Positions 8,882 to 16,805 of a stretch of DNA of 64,000 bases are shown here, one piece after another. The translations under genes and the position numbers were made by a program. Origin of the DNA: Subtercola sp. (GTDB lineage Bacteria > Actinomycetota > Actinomycetes > Actinomycetales > Microbacteriaceae); assembly GCA_025463745.1 (NCBI GenBank), contig JAODBB010000005.1, positions 59,329 through 123,328 on the forward strand, in the 5' to 3' direction. The notes under the pieces were generated by a model, which saw only the letters and a program-made list of their open reading frames with translations, did not search any database and was not told where the DNA came from. How positions within the stretch are numbered: the stretch's first letter is position 1; every line of letters starts with the position of its first letter.

Positions 8882-8981
8882 GTTGCTACTCTCGCCCGCC
8901 GAACTCATTGGGCTCTGTCGTTTTGCTATGAGTCGTCTATGGCGCATGAGGGTTGGCTCAGCGAGCATTCTCGGGTATCGT

Positions 8982-9008
8982 GTGGTCTGACCACAGTGGT
9001 CTGACCAC
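8982..9008. promoter_or_regulatory. tandem FadR/LldR-type operator
   Basis: Two identical perfect 13-bp palindromes, GTGGTCTGACCAC, at 8982-8994 and 8996-9008, separated by one base. They contain the TGGTnnGACCA pattern of FadR-subfamily GntR regulators. They sit 25 bases upstream of the GntR gene, so autoregulation of gntR-lldD is very likely; divergent control of the glycosyltransferase pair is possible. Confidence 0.88.
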
Positions 9009-9033
9009 ATGATCGGCCTGCGCCGACCAACGG

Positions 9034-10038
9034 ATGATCGAGGTGAACGCCCTGGCCCCCACAACCGCCACGCCCGCGCCCTCGGCGACAGCCGTTACGA
9101 CCCTTCCGGCGCCAAGCGACGCAACCCGCCCACCACTCGGCACACCAACCCGCGCCTGGGAAGACGTGCTCGCCCACATCGAACGCGAGCTACTCGCCGG
9201 ATCGTTGCTGCCCGGCGACCACCTGCCCTCCGAACGTACCCTGGCGACCGAGCTCGGCGTCGGCCGATCATCGGTGCGCGAAGCCCTGCGTGTGCTCGAA
9301 GTTCTGGGGCTGCTGCGCACCCAGACCGGATCGGGCCCCGAGTCGGGCGCCATCATCATCGCGCGCCCCTCCGGCGGTATGTCGTCGCTCATCCGTCTGC
9401 AGGTCGCAGCGCAGGGCTTTCGGGTCGACGACGTCGTGAGCACCCGACTCATTCTCGAGACAGCGATCGCCGCTCAACTGGCCGAGTCAGTGGCAGCCGC
9501 ATCGGGCGCAGTGGCGGGCGCATCGGGCGCAGTGGCAGCCGCATCCCGCGCAGCGGCAGGCGCATCGGCCAGAGCGGCAGGCGCATCGACCGCAGCCGCG
9601 GTAGCCCCGGGGGTGGCGGTCGCGTCGGCGAGAGGCCTGCGGATGCCCGACCTCTCCCCCGCGCTCGAACTGCTCGACGCGATGGAGGCCGGCGACCCCG
9701 CTCCCCCCGAGTTTCTCGCGCTCGACGCCCAGTTTCACTTCTCGCTCGCGATGGCGGCCGGAAACCAGGTCATCGCCGCCACCATGACGGGCCTGCGTGA
9801 CTCCATCGAGAGCTACTCGATCGCGGGCGTAGCCAACCTGGCCTCCTGGCAAGACACCGCCGCACGCCTCAAACGAGAGCACCGCGCGATCGTTGCGGCG
9901 ATCGAATGCGGAGACCCGGCGGCCGCCCGCGCCGCGGTGAACAGCCACATCACCGGGTACTACGCCGAAGCGGGGTTCGGGCATCCGCAGCCCGCCGACT
10001 CCTCCGAATCACCCACGAAAGGCACGAACCATGGTTGA
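9034..10038 (+). CDS. GntR-family (FadR subfamily) transcriptional regulator, probable lactate regulator
   Basis: 334 residues. The winged helix lies near residues 45-110 ([20 protein letters not shown], then [17 protein letters not shown]). A FadR-type C-terminal ligand domain includes [15 protein letters not shown] and ends [12 protein letters not shown]. Two insertions are unusual: a 30-residue Thr/Pro/Ala leader, and about 50 residues of Ala/Gly/Ser repeats in the ligand domain. The ribosome site before the 9034 ATG is weak; GTG at 9043 is an alternative. The stop overlaps the lldD start by eight bases. With the operator upstream, it most likely represses lldD until L-lactate or another 2-hydroxy acid is present. 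Confidence 0.88.
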   Translation: MIEVNALAPTTATPAPSATAVTTLPAPSDATRPPLGTPTRAWEDVLAHIERELLAGSLLPGDHLPSERTLATELGVGRSSVREALRVLEVLGLLRTQTGSGPESGAIIIARPSGGMSSLIRLQVAAQGFRVDDVVSTRLILETAIAAQLAESVAAASGAVAGASGAVAAASRAAAGASARAAGASTAAAVAPGVAVASARGLRMPDLSPALELLDAMEAGDPAPPEFLALDAQFHFSLAMAAGNQVIAATMTGLRDSIESYSIAGVANLASWQDTAARLKREHRAIVAAIECGDPAAARAAVNSHITGYYAEAGFGHPQPADSSESPTKGTNHG

Positions 10039-11287
10039 CCGTCGCATTCCGAAGGTGCGCGATCTCGCACCGCTGATGCACTTCAAGGCCCCCGACCTGA
10101 ACGCCAAACGGCGCCGCCTGGCCGGTGCGCTGACCATCGCCGACCTGCGCGACATTGCCAAGCGCCGCACCCCGAAGGCCGCTTTCGACTACACCGAGGG
10201 CGCCGCGGAGGGCGAAATCAGCCTGGCGCGAGCCCGGCAGGCGTTCGAAGACATTCAGTTCAACCCCGCCATTCTGCGCGACGTCTCAAAGGTGAACACC
10301 GGGTGGAATGTACTCGGGGCACCCGTTTCGATGCCCTTCGGCATCGCGCCCACGGGCTTCACGCGCATGATGCAGAGCGAGGGCGAGATCGCCGGCGCCA
10401 GTGCGGCGGCTGCAGCCGGCATTCCGTTCTCGCTGTCGACCATGGGTACAACCGCGATCGAAGACGTGAAAGCGGCCAACCCGAACGGCCGCAACTGGTT
10501 TCAGCTGTACATGTGGAAAGACCGCGACCGTTCGATGGCTCTGGTCGACAGGGCGGCAGCCGCCGGTTTTGACACCCTGCTCGTGACGGTCGACGTGCCC
10601 GTGGCCGGTGCGCGGCTGCGCGACAAGCGCAACGGTTTCTCGATTCCGCCGCAGCTCACGCTCGGAACGGTGATCAACGCGATTCCGCGCCCCGAATGGT
10701 GGATCAACTTTCTCACCACCGAGCCTCTTGCCTTCGCCTCGCTCGACCGCTGGTCGGGCACCGTCGGCGAGTTGCTCGACTCCATGTTCGACCCCACCGT
10801 GACCTTCGACGACCTCGCCTGGATCAAGGCGCAGTGGCCCGGCAAGGTGGTCGTCAAGGGCGTGCAGAACGTTCAGGATGCCCGTCGGCTTGCCGATCTC
10901 GGAGTCGACGGTATCGTGCTCTCGAACCACGGCGGCCGCCAGCTCGACCGGGCGCCCATTCCTTTCCACCTGCTGCCCGAGGTCGTTCGCGAGGTCGGAA
11001 GCGAGTACGAGGTGCACCTCGACACGGGCATCATGTCGGGTGCCGACATCGTTGCCGCCGTGGCGCTCGGCGCCCGGTTCACGCTCGTCGGCCGCGCGTA
11101 CCTGTACGGTCTGATGGCGGGCGGCCGCGAGGGCGTCGACCGCATGATCCAGATTCTGTCAGAACAGATCGTGCGCACCATGCGCCTGCTCGGCGTGAAT
11201 TCGCTCGAAGAACTCACCCCCGAGCACGTCACTCAGCTCGAGCGCCTCATCCCGCGCGCGCGGGCCGCGGCCGCCGAACTCGTCTGA
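10031..11287 (+). CDS. lldD: FMN-dependent alpha-hydroxy acid dehydrogenase, L-lactate dehydrogenase LldD type
   Basis: 418 residues of the FMN-dependent 2-hydroxy-acid oxidase/dehydrogenase family. [18 protein letters not shown] and [14 protein letters not shown] are in the FMN region. The catalytic and signature segment [12 protein letters not shown] is near residue 298 and [21 protein letters not shown] near the C-terminus. It should oxidise L-lactate to pyruvate at the membrane and pass electrons to quinone. The start overlaps the regulator's stop by eight bases (ATGGTTGA), so the genes are co-translated. Glycolate or mandelate oxidation is the main alternative, but the regulator and operator favour lactate. 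Confidence 0.9.
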   Translation: MVDRRIPKVRDLAPLMHFKAPDLNAKRRRLAGALTIADLRDIAKRRTPKAAFDYTEGAAEGEISLARARQAFEDIQFNPAILRDVSKVNTGWNVLGAPVSMPFGIAPTGFTRMMQSEGEIAGASAAAAAGIPFSLSTMGTTAIEDVKAANPNGRNWFQLYMWKDRDRSMALVDRAAAAGFDTLLVTVDVPVAGARLRDKRNGFSIPPQLTLGTVINAIPRPEWWINFLTTEPLAFASLDRWSGTVGELLDSMFDPTVTFDDLAWIKAQWPGKVVVKGVQNVQDARRLADLGVDGIVLSNHGGRQLDRAPIPFHLLPEVVREVGSEYEVHLDTGIMSGADIVAAVALGARFTLVGRAYLYGLMAGGREGVDRMIQILSEQIVRTMRLLGVNSLEELTPEHVTQLERLIPRARAAAAELV

Positions 11288-11321
11288 GTCTCGCAGTGGA
11301 TGCCCGGGGTAGCGTGGAGAC

Positions 11322-11711
11322 ATGCCAGCACTGAACGAGCGCGCCACCGCCGCACTGTCGAGCGTCGAAAGCACTCGGCTCGCGGCCGAGCTGCCGGGCA
11401 TCCGCGCCGCCCTCGGTAAGCGCGGACTGCCGCCAGAAGCGCGCGACGCGGTGCTCGACCTGCTCGAGCGCCTCGCCGAGGGTCACGCGGTGGTGGTCGC
11501 CTCGACCGACACGCTCTTGACGACTTCACAGGCCGCCGAACTCATCGGCATCTCGGCCACGTACCTGTTGCGTCTTGCCAACAATCAAACGATTCCGGTC
11601 GAATACCGCGGCACTCATCGCCGGTTTCGCCTGGCAGACGCTATGCGTTACCTCGAGGAGTCGAAACGATCGCGGCAGCGTTCTGAGACACCCACCCCAG
11701 AAGCGGAATGA
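11322..11711 (+). CDS. small excisionase/MerR-type helix-turn-helix protein
   Basis: 129 residues. The C-terminal half is an excisionase-type winged helix (LLTTSQAAELIGISATYLLRL, wing VEYRGTHRRFRLADAMRYLEES). The N-terminal half is a predicted helical segment. Such proteins act as small DNA-binding regulators and often as antitoxins to PIN or similar toxins, but no partner gene follows. Instead its last 71 bases overlap the 3' end of the convergent HxlR gene. A solitary antitoxin-like regulator is the cautious reading. Confidence 0.8.
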   Translation: MPALNERATAALSSVESTRLAAELPGIRAALGKRGLPPEARDAVLDLLERLAEGHAVVVASTDTLLTTSQAAELIGISATYLLRLANNQTIPVEYRGTHRRFRLADAMRYLEESKRSRQRSETPTPEAE

Positions 11712-12060
11712 GCTTCTCACACAGATCGCGGCCGAGATCGGTGAGCCGGTAGTCGACCCGCGGCGGAATGGTGCCGTGCACCGTGCGCAGCACGAGTTGG
11801 TCGTTCTCGAGCACCCGCAGAGTTTGCGCGAGCATCTTCTCGCTGATTCCATCAATCGTTCGGCGCAATTCGCCCCAGCGCAAGGTGTCGTCTGCGAGGG
11901 CGACGATGATCAGCACACCCCATTTGCTGGTGATGTGATCGAGAACCGTACGGCTCGGGCAGGCAGACGAGAATACGTTCGCCGTGCCGTCGGGCCAGGT
12001 CGGGCCGAGCACAGAACCGACGCGGTCGCGGGCTGATTTGGCGGGAGCGGTGATCGTCAT
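11641..12060 (-). CDS. HxlR-family transcriptional regulator (QorR-like)
   Basis: 139 residues with the HxlR winged helix: CPSRTVLDHITSKWGVLIIVAL, where the first Cys is the redox-active residue of QorR/YodB-type sensors, then RWGELRRTIDGISEKMLAQTLR and a wing ending VDYRLTDLG. It is divergent from a QorB-like quinone reductase gene, the same arrangement as ytfH-ytfG. It probably represses that gene and itself until quinone or thiol stress oxidises the Cys. The 3' end overlaps the convergent excisionase-like gene. Confidence 0.88.
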   Translation of the reverse strand: MTITAPAKSARDRVGSVLGPTWPDGTANVFSSACPSRTVLDHITSKWGVLIIVALADDTLRWGELRRTIDGISEKMLAQTLRVLENDQLVLRTVHGTIPPRVDYRLTDLGRDLCEKLIPLLGWVSQNAAAIVSTPRGNA

Positions 12061-12061
12061 G

Positions 12062-12102
12062 GTAAGCAGCTTACTTTATAGTGGGTACCTTCCTGAGGGA
12101 AG
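12062..12102. promoter_or_regulatory. palindromes in the HxlR-QorB divergent promoter
   Basis: GTAAG-CAG-CTTAC (12062-12074) lies directly upstream of the HxlR start, and CTTCC-TGAG-GGAAG (12089-12102) nearby. The first resembles the TTAC-type half-sites bound by HxlR regulators, and its position would let it control both genes. Confidence 0.6.
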
Positions 12103-12191
12103 CGCGTGGGCATACTCTGGGTTGGCACTGGTGAAGCCGCCGTGAAAACTATTCGGCTCGCACCCAATCGAAGAACCGAGAGACGAAGACC

Positions 12192-13064
12192 ATGACCGAT
12201 TCCCCCACCCCCACCATCGTTGTCACCGGCGCGACGGGCGGCCTCGGCCGCGCCGCGATCGACGGGCTGCTGAGCCGCGGAGTCTCCGCGTCGAACATCG
12301 TCGCCGCCGGCCGCAGCAGAGAGAAAGTGGATGCCCTGAAGCAGCTGGGCGTTCGCACCGCCGTTCTCGACTTCGCCGAGCCCGAGACGCTCGTCCCGGC
12401 CTTCGCGGGCGCCGACATCTTGGTGCTCGTGTCGACCAGCGAACCGGGCAATCGTGTTCCGCTGCACGCCGCCGCCATCGACGCCGCCGCGGCCGCAGGC
12501 ATCACGCATATCGTCTACACGAGCGCCCCGCACGCGGAGAGCAGCGCCCTCATTCTGGCGCCCGAGCACAAGGCCACCGAGGAGTATCTGCAGCAGTCAG
12601 GCATCGCCCACACGGTGCTGCGCAACAACTGGTACAACGAGAACTACGGTCGTTCGCTGCCGCAGATCGTGGAGTCCGGCGTCTACCTCGCCAGCACCGG
12701 CGAGGGTCGCGTCGCGAGTGCTTCGCGAGCGGACTATGGCGACGCGATCGCCGCCGTGATCACCACGCCCGGCGCACTCGGGCAGGTCTACGAGCTCAAT
12801 GGCGACGTCGCCTGGACCGGCACCGAGTTCGCGGCGGTCGTCAGCGATCTGCTCGGCCGCGAGATCTCCTACAACGCGGTCTCCACCGAGGAGCACGCAG
12901 CGATTCTGCGTGAAGCCGGGCTCGACGACGGAACGATCTGGTTTGTCACGAACCTCGACGCGAACATCCGCAATGGCCTGCTCGATTCTTCGGGCGACGA
13001 CCTCTCGCGCCTCATCGGCCGGCCGACCACCCCGCTCGCCGACACGCTGCGCGAGTACCTGTAG
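12192..13064 (+). CDS. NmrA-like NAD(P)H:quinone oxidoreductase, QorB/YtfG type
   Basis: 290 residues of an atypical short-chain dehydrogenase fold. The dinucleotide motif VTGATGGLGRAAIDGLLSRG is at residue ~10, AAGRS follows the second strand, and VYTSAPHAESSALILAPEH is the loop characteristic of the QorB group. It should reduce quinones or aldehydes with NADPH in the cytosol. Divergent pairing with an HxlR regulator supports a role in electrophile detoxification. Family members of the NmrA class can also be NADPH sensors without activity, which sequence alone does not exclude. Confidence 0.87.
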   Translation: MTDSPTPTIVVTGATGGLGRAAIDGLLSRGVSASNIVAAGRSREKVDALKQLGVRTAVLDFAEPETLVPAFAGADILVLVSTSEPGNRVPLHAAAIDAAAAAGITHIVYTSAPHAESSALILAPEHKATEEYLQQSGIAHTVLRNNWYNENYGRSLPQIVESGVYLASTGEGRVASASRADYGDAIAAVITTPGALGQVYELNGDVAWTGTEFAAVVSDLLGREISYNAVSTEEHAAILREAGLDDGTIWFVTNLDANIRNGLLDSSGDDLSRLIGRPTTPLADTLREYL

Positions 13065-13117
13065 ACCGGCCTCCCGGCGACGGCTCGGTCGCAGGCCAAC
13101 CCGCACGGCTGACCACT

Positions 13118-13175
13118 CGCGGGTTGCGCAAAAGCTCCCTCCGGGCCACGGCGAGGTGCTTCTGCGCAACCCGCG
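13118..13175. terminator. long inverted repeat between the qorB-like gene and the methyltransferase gene
   Basis: CGCGGGTTGCGCA (13118-13130) and its exact complement TGCGCAACCCGCG (13163-13175) form a perfect 13-bp stem, extended by AAGC/GCTT, around a loop of about 24 bases. No U-tract follows, so it may be a factor-dependent terminator or a structural repeat. Confidence 0.6.
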
Positions 13176-13262
13176 TGAGAGTGCGAGCCGACCGCGTCGG
13201 TGGTGAGTTTCGTAGACTGGAGAGGGCGACGGCCGTCGGGCCGCGCGCCAGCAGGAGGCACC

Positions 13263-14126
13263 ATGGCTCGCGACAACACCTACGCACTTTCGTTCGGGCA
13301 GAACGTCGGCGACTACGAACGCGGCCGCCCGGGTTACCCCGACGCGGCTGTCGAGTGGATGCTCGCCCAGTCCACTCCCGGTAGTTCACTTTCTGACACC
13401 CGGCTTCTGACCGCAGCCAGCACCGAAAGAGCACCCGACGCGGTCGAACCAAGCAGCTCGGAGCCCGCGCCTCGTTCTGCCGGGCATCCGCCCGCCGGCC
13501 ATCCACTCGCCGTCGTCGATGTCGGGGCCGGAACCGGCAAATTCACCGCGTCGCTTGTCTCACGCGGGCTCGACGTGACGGCTGTCGAACCCGACAGCGT
13601 GATGCGCGAGACGCTTGCCGGAAAGTTTCCGTCGGTTGTCGCGGTTGGCGGCCGAGCTGAATCTCTGCCGCTGGCCGACGCGAGCGCCGACCTCGTGACC
13701 TTCGCGCAGGCATGGCACTGGGTCGACGTTGCTGTCGCCTCGGCGGAGGTCGCCCGCGTTCTCAAGCCGACCGGCGTGCTGGCGCTGGTGTGGAACATGC
13801 GCGACAACCGGGTGGACTGGGTCGCTCGCCTGAGCGACATCATGGGGTCGTCTGGCGCCGAAGACTACGACACCCTCGACCCGTCGATCGGCGCACCCCT
13901 TGTTGCCTTCGAGCACGCCGACTTCGGTTGGGACAACGAGCTGACGCGCGACCAGCTGTTCGCCATGATCACGTCACGCAGTTACGTCATAGCCATGCAA
14001 CCCGCGGAGCGCGAGGCAATGCTCGCCCGTGTGTCGCAGTTGCTCGACACGCACCCTCAGCTGGCTGCACGCACGACCTACCTGATGCCGTACGAGACTC
14101 GCGTTACGCTGGCCCACCGGGCCTGA
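13263..14126 (+). CDS. class I SAM-dependent methyltransferase
   Basis: 287 residues from the ATG preceded by CAGGAGGCACC. N-terminal SFGQNVGDYERGRPGYPDAAVEWM is the usual start of this UbiE/Methyltransf_11 subgroup. Motif I is VVDVGAGTGKFTASLVSRG, the acidic ribose-binding loop is VTAVEPDSVM, and the motif IV region is ADLVTFAQAWHWVD. A 40-residue Ser/Pro/Ala-rich insertion (residues ~40-80) lies between the leader and motif I and is not expected in the family. The substrate is unknown; homologues act on small molecules. Confidence 0.88.
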   Translation: MARDNTYALSFGQNVGDYERGRPGYPDAAVEWMLAQSTPGSSLSDTRLLTAASTERAPDAVEPSSSEPAPRSAGHPPAGHPLAVVDVGAGTGKFTASLVSRGLDVTAVEPDSVMRETLAGKFPSVVAVGGRAESLPLADASADLVTFAQAWHWVDVAVASAEVARVLKPTGVLALVWNMRDNRVDWVARLSDIMGSSGAEDYDTLDPSIGAPLVAFEHADFGWDNELTRDQLFAMITSRSYVIAMQPAEREAMLARVSQLLDTHPQLAARTTYLMPYETRVTLAHRA

Positions 14127-14185
14127 TGCGCCAGCCGAAAACCTGTCGCATCAAGCATCGACGCGTCAAGCGCCGAGACATTGAA

Positions 14186-14216
14186 CGCCGACGCGCCAAG
14201 CCCTGACGCGTCGGCG
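14186..14216. terminator. hairpin between convergent genes
   Basis: CGCCGACGCG (14186-14195) and CGCGTCGGCG (14207-14216) are exact complements around an 11-base loop, sited between the convergent methyltransferase and small membrane-protein genes. It could end both transcripts, although no U-tract is visible. Confidence 0.6.
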
Positions 14217-14224
14217 TGGCAGGC

Positions 14225-14464
14225 TCAGCCGAGGCGCTTCGAAGCCTTCTTCGCAGCCTTTTCGGCCGCCTTCGTTGCGTCTGCAGTCGCCTGCTTGGCG
14301 CTCTTCAGCGCACGCACGCGGGCCTTTTTCACCTTCGGGTCGTTCCAGAAGCTGTTCACCGCCGTGCTGATCTCCTTGTAACGCGCCTTGCCGGCTTTCG
14401 CGCCGAGCACGTATGCCAAGAAGGCGACGATGACCAGAAAAACGAACGTGACTTTACCGCGCAT
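14225..14464 (-). CDS. small single-span membrane protein with a Lys/Ala-rich cytoplasmic tail
   Basis: 79 residues from the ATG at 14464 (GGGAG nine bases upstream; an in-frame TTG at 14470 is less likely). One hydrophobic segment, VTFVFLVIVAFLAYVLGAKAG, is followed by a basic, Ala-rich predicted helix ending KKASKRLG. The layout resembles the YtxH-like small proteins common in actinobacteria. No function is known to me; such tails can bind the cell wall precursor machinery or DNA, but nothing here shows it. Confidence 0.75.
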   Translation of the reverse strand: MRGKVTFVFLVIVAFLAYVLGAKAGKARYKEISTAVNSFWNDPKVKKARVRALKSAKQATADATKAAEKAAKKASKRLG

Positions 14465-14570
14465 GACCAAAGGCTCCCATCGAAAGTATTGATTTCATTC
14501 TGCTGTCGTCGGCCTCGAGCGAAAACCCCTTGACACTCATGCACACGACACTCGAAGGCACGCCGAACAC

Positions 14571-15449
14571 TCACGCACCCAGCGCGTCGAGGGCGGCGTA
14601 TTCGTCGTCGCTGAGTTCGATCGCCGCAGCAGCAATGTTGTCTTCGACGTGCGCGACTGACGAGGTTCCCGGAATCGGCAGCATTACAGGCGAGCGGCGC
14701 AGCAGCCACGCGAGCGCGAGCTGGCTGGGCGAGCTGCCGTGCTCGGCTGCGATCTCGGCAAGCGGCGAACCGGTACCGGTACCGGCGAGCTTGCCTGTTG
14801 CCAGCGGAAACCACGGGATGAACGCGATGCCATTCGCCTCTGAGTAGTTCAGCACATCTTCGGCCGACCGGTTCGTCAGGTTGAAAAGGTTCTGCACCGA
14901 GGCGATCTCGGCGACCGCCCGGGCAGCCTCGACCTGGTCGACGTTCACCTCAGAGAGGCCGATGTGGCGGATCTTACCCTCGTCTTGCAGCTTCTTCAGC
15001 TCGCCGATCTGGTCTTCGAGCGGCACCTTCGAGTCGACGCGATGCAGCTGCAGCAGGTCGATTCGATCGACCCCGAGGTTGCGCAGGTTGAGTTCGGTCT
15101 GCTGACGCAGGTACTCAGGGCGCCCGACCGGAATCCATTCGTTCGGCCCCTGGCGCGTGAATCCAACCTTCGTGGCGATGGTGAGACCCTCGGCGTAGGG
15201 ATACAGGGCCTCACGGATGAACGCATCGGTGACATACGGACCGTAAACGTCGGCCGTATCGATGAGGTTCACGCCCAGCTCGACGGCGCGTCGCAGAACG
15301 GCCACGGCCCCGTCGTGGTCGTCGGGCCAGCCCCACACCCCGTAACCGGTGAGCTGCATGGTTCCGTAACCGAGCCGGTTCACGGTGAGGTCACCGCCGA
15401 TGTCGAAGGTTCCAGCGGCGGCGGCAGGCGTTGTAGTGGTCGAAGTCAT
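14571..15449 (-). CDS. aldo-keto reductase
   Basis: 292 residues of the AKR barrel. [22 protein letters not shown] carries the catalytic Asp and Tyr, [11 protein letters not shown] the Lys and LLQLHRVDS the His, so the tetrad is complete. NADPH-binding features appear near the end ([14 protein letters not shown]). It should reduce aldehydes or ketones. It is probably monocistronic, with a GAAAGAAG ribosome site. The MarR gene lies just upstream on the same strand, so co-regulation is possible. The substrate is not predictable. Confidence 0.9.
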   Translation of the reverse strand: MTSTTTTPAAAAGTFDIGGDLTVNRLGYGTMQLTGYGVWGWPDDHDGAVAVLRRAVELGVNLIDTADVYGPYVTDAFIREALYPYAEGLTIATKVGFTRQGPNEWIPVGRPEYLRQQTELNLRNLGVDRIDLLQLHRVDSKVPLEDQIGELKKLQDEGKIRHIGLSEVNVDQVEAARAVAEIASVQNLFNLTNRSAEDVLNYSEANGIAFIPWFPLATGKLAGTGTGSPLAEIAAEHGSSPSQLALAWLLRRSPVMLPIPGTSSVAHVEDNIAAAAIELSDDEYAALDALGA

Positions 15450-15534
15450 AACGTGTCTTCTTTCAAGCGGGGTTTGGAACGGGTGAGTCGAACGGTGAAC
15501 GGTTCGTGTACCCAGAACGCTACGCCGATTCGGA

Positions 15535-16047
15535 TTATTCGTTTTTCGCCTGAAACCGGTCGTTCGGGTCTAATTCGCCGAGCATTCGGCCCATGATTCG
15601 GTCGAGATCACTGATGTCTGCGGGGGTGAGTGGGTCGATCACGTTGGCCAGAACCGTCGAGACGTGCCCGGGGGCGGTTGTGCGAACTTTTTCGAAACCC
15701 GCTTCTGTGAGTAACGCGTTCGTCGCCCGACGATCTTCGGGGCAGGGCGAGCGTTCGAGGTATCCGCGCTTCTCGAGCCTGGTGGCGACGTGCGAGAGCC
15801 GGGGTAATGTCGCGTTCGTGAGCGAGGCGAGCGCGGTCATGCGCAGTGTGCGATTCGGCGCCTCCGAAAGCATCGCGAGCGTGAAGTACTCGAAGTGCGT
15901 CAGATCTGCGTCACGCTGCAGCTGCGTGTCTAGCACGCCCGGCAGCAGTTCGACGACCGAGATGAACTTCTTCCAGGCATGCTGCTGCTCGGGCGTCAGC
16001 CAACGCTCTTCGCCGTCACCCATGCGGTCTCTCGCGTCATCAGCCAT
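15535..16047 (-). CDS. MarR-family transcriptional regulator
   Basis: 170 residues with the MarR winged helix: [20 protein letters not shown], the recognition helix around [21 protein letters not shown], and wing [21 protein letters not shown]. The single Cys at the wing start could be a redox switch but is not diagnostic. It is divergent from the F420-reductase-like gene across a 137-base AT-rich promoter region and probably represses it in response to an aromatic compound or oxidant. Confidence 0.88.
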   Translation of the reverse strand: MADDARDRMGDGEERWLTPEQQHAWKKFISVVELLPGVLDTQLQRDADLTHFEYFTLAMLSEAPNRTLRMTALASLTNATLPRLSHVATRLEKRGYLERSPCPEDRRATNALLTEAGFEKVRTTAPGHVSTVLANVIDPLTPADISDLDRIMGRMLGELDPNDRFQAKNE

Positions 16048-16184
16048 TACGGCATTCTAGGCCATTTACTTGACGCAACAACTGTTCCAAACTACGTTAA
16101 TTGTATCAACAACTAAATTGGATACCCAGATCGCAGCCGGGAGATGCCGGCATCTGGCGGCGTCCCGCACGTTTGGAGCACATC
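16048..16184. promoter_or_regulatory. AT-rich divergent promoter region
   Basis: On the plus strand TTGACG and TACGTT are separated by 17 bases (from about 16071), a fair sigma-70 promoter for the downstream reductase. The stretch around TTAATTGTATCAACAACTAA is conspicuously AT-rich and the likely MarR target, though I see no clean palindrome. Confidence 0.45.
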
Positions 16185-16799
16185 ATGACGAACATCACCA
16201 TCATCGGAGCCGGCAACATGGGCAGCGCGATCGCGGCCCTCTCCCTCGCCGGAGGCCACGCCGTGCAGACGCTGACTCGCGACGTCACCGCCGCAGCCGC
16301 GGTCGACGGGGCCGCGGCCGGCACCATCGGGGACGCCATCACGGGCGAGATCGTGATTCTGGCCTTGCCCTACGGTGCCGTCGGCGACGTACTCTCGACC
16401 TACGCGGGCCAGCTCGACGGAAAAACCGTGGTCGACCTCACCAACCCGCTCGACTTCGAGACGTTCGACGCGCTCGTCGTTCCCGCCGGCAGTTCGGCGG
16501 CTGCCGAGATCGCCGCACTCCTTCCCGGGGCGCATGTTCTCAAGGCGTTCAACACGAATTTCGCCAGCACCCTCGGCACCAGGACGGTTGGCAGCGAGCA
16601 GACCACCGTGTTGATCGCCGGCGACGACGCGGACTCGAAGGCGCTTCTGGCGGGCGTCGTTTCTGACGCCGGACTCAAGTCGGTCGATGCGGGGTCGCTC
16701 AAGCGTGCGCGCGAGCTCGAGGCGCTCGGCTTTCTGCAACTCACCCTCGCCGCGGGCGGCACGACGTCGTGGACCAGCGGATTCGCCCTCGCCGACTGA
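16185..16799 (+). CDS. NADPH-dependent F420 reductase-like protein (NpdG-type Rossmann fold)
   Basis: 204 residues. The N-terminal dinucleotide motif is ITIIGAGNMGSAIAALSLAGG. EIVILALPYGAV, VVDLTNPLDF and VLKAFNTNFAST follow, the pattern of the NADP oxidoreductase/F420:NADP group. The ATG at 16185 has GGAG eight bases upstream. Many members in non-F420 organisms are simply annotated NADPH-binding proteins, and no F420 biosynthesis gene is in the window. Divergent MarR control suggests a stress or detoxification role. Confidence 0.85.
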   Translation: MTNITIIGAGNMGSAIAALSLAGGHAVQTLTRDVTAAAAVDGAAAGTIGDAITGEIVILALPYGAVGDVLSTYAGQLDGKTVVDLTNPLDFETFDALVVPAGSSAAAEIAALLPGAHVLKAFNTNFASTLGTRTVGSEQTTVLIAGDDADSKALLAGVVSDAGLKSVDAGSLKRARELEALGFLQLTLAAGGTTSWTSGFALAD

Positions 16800-16805
16800 C
16801 ACCTC

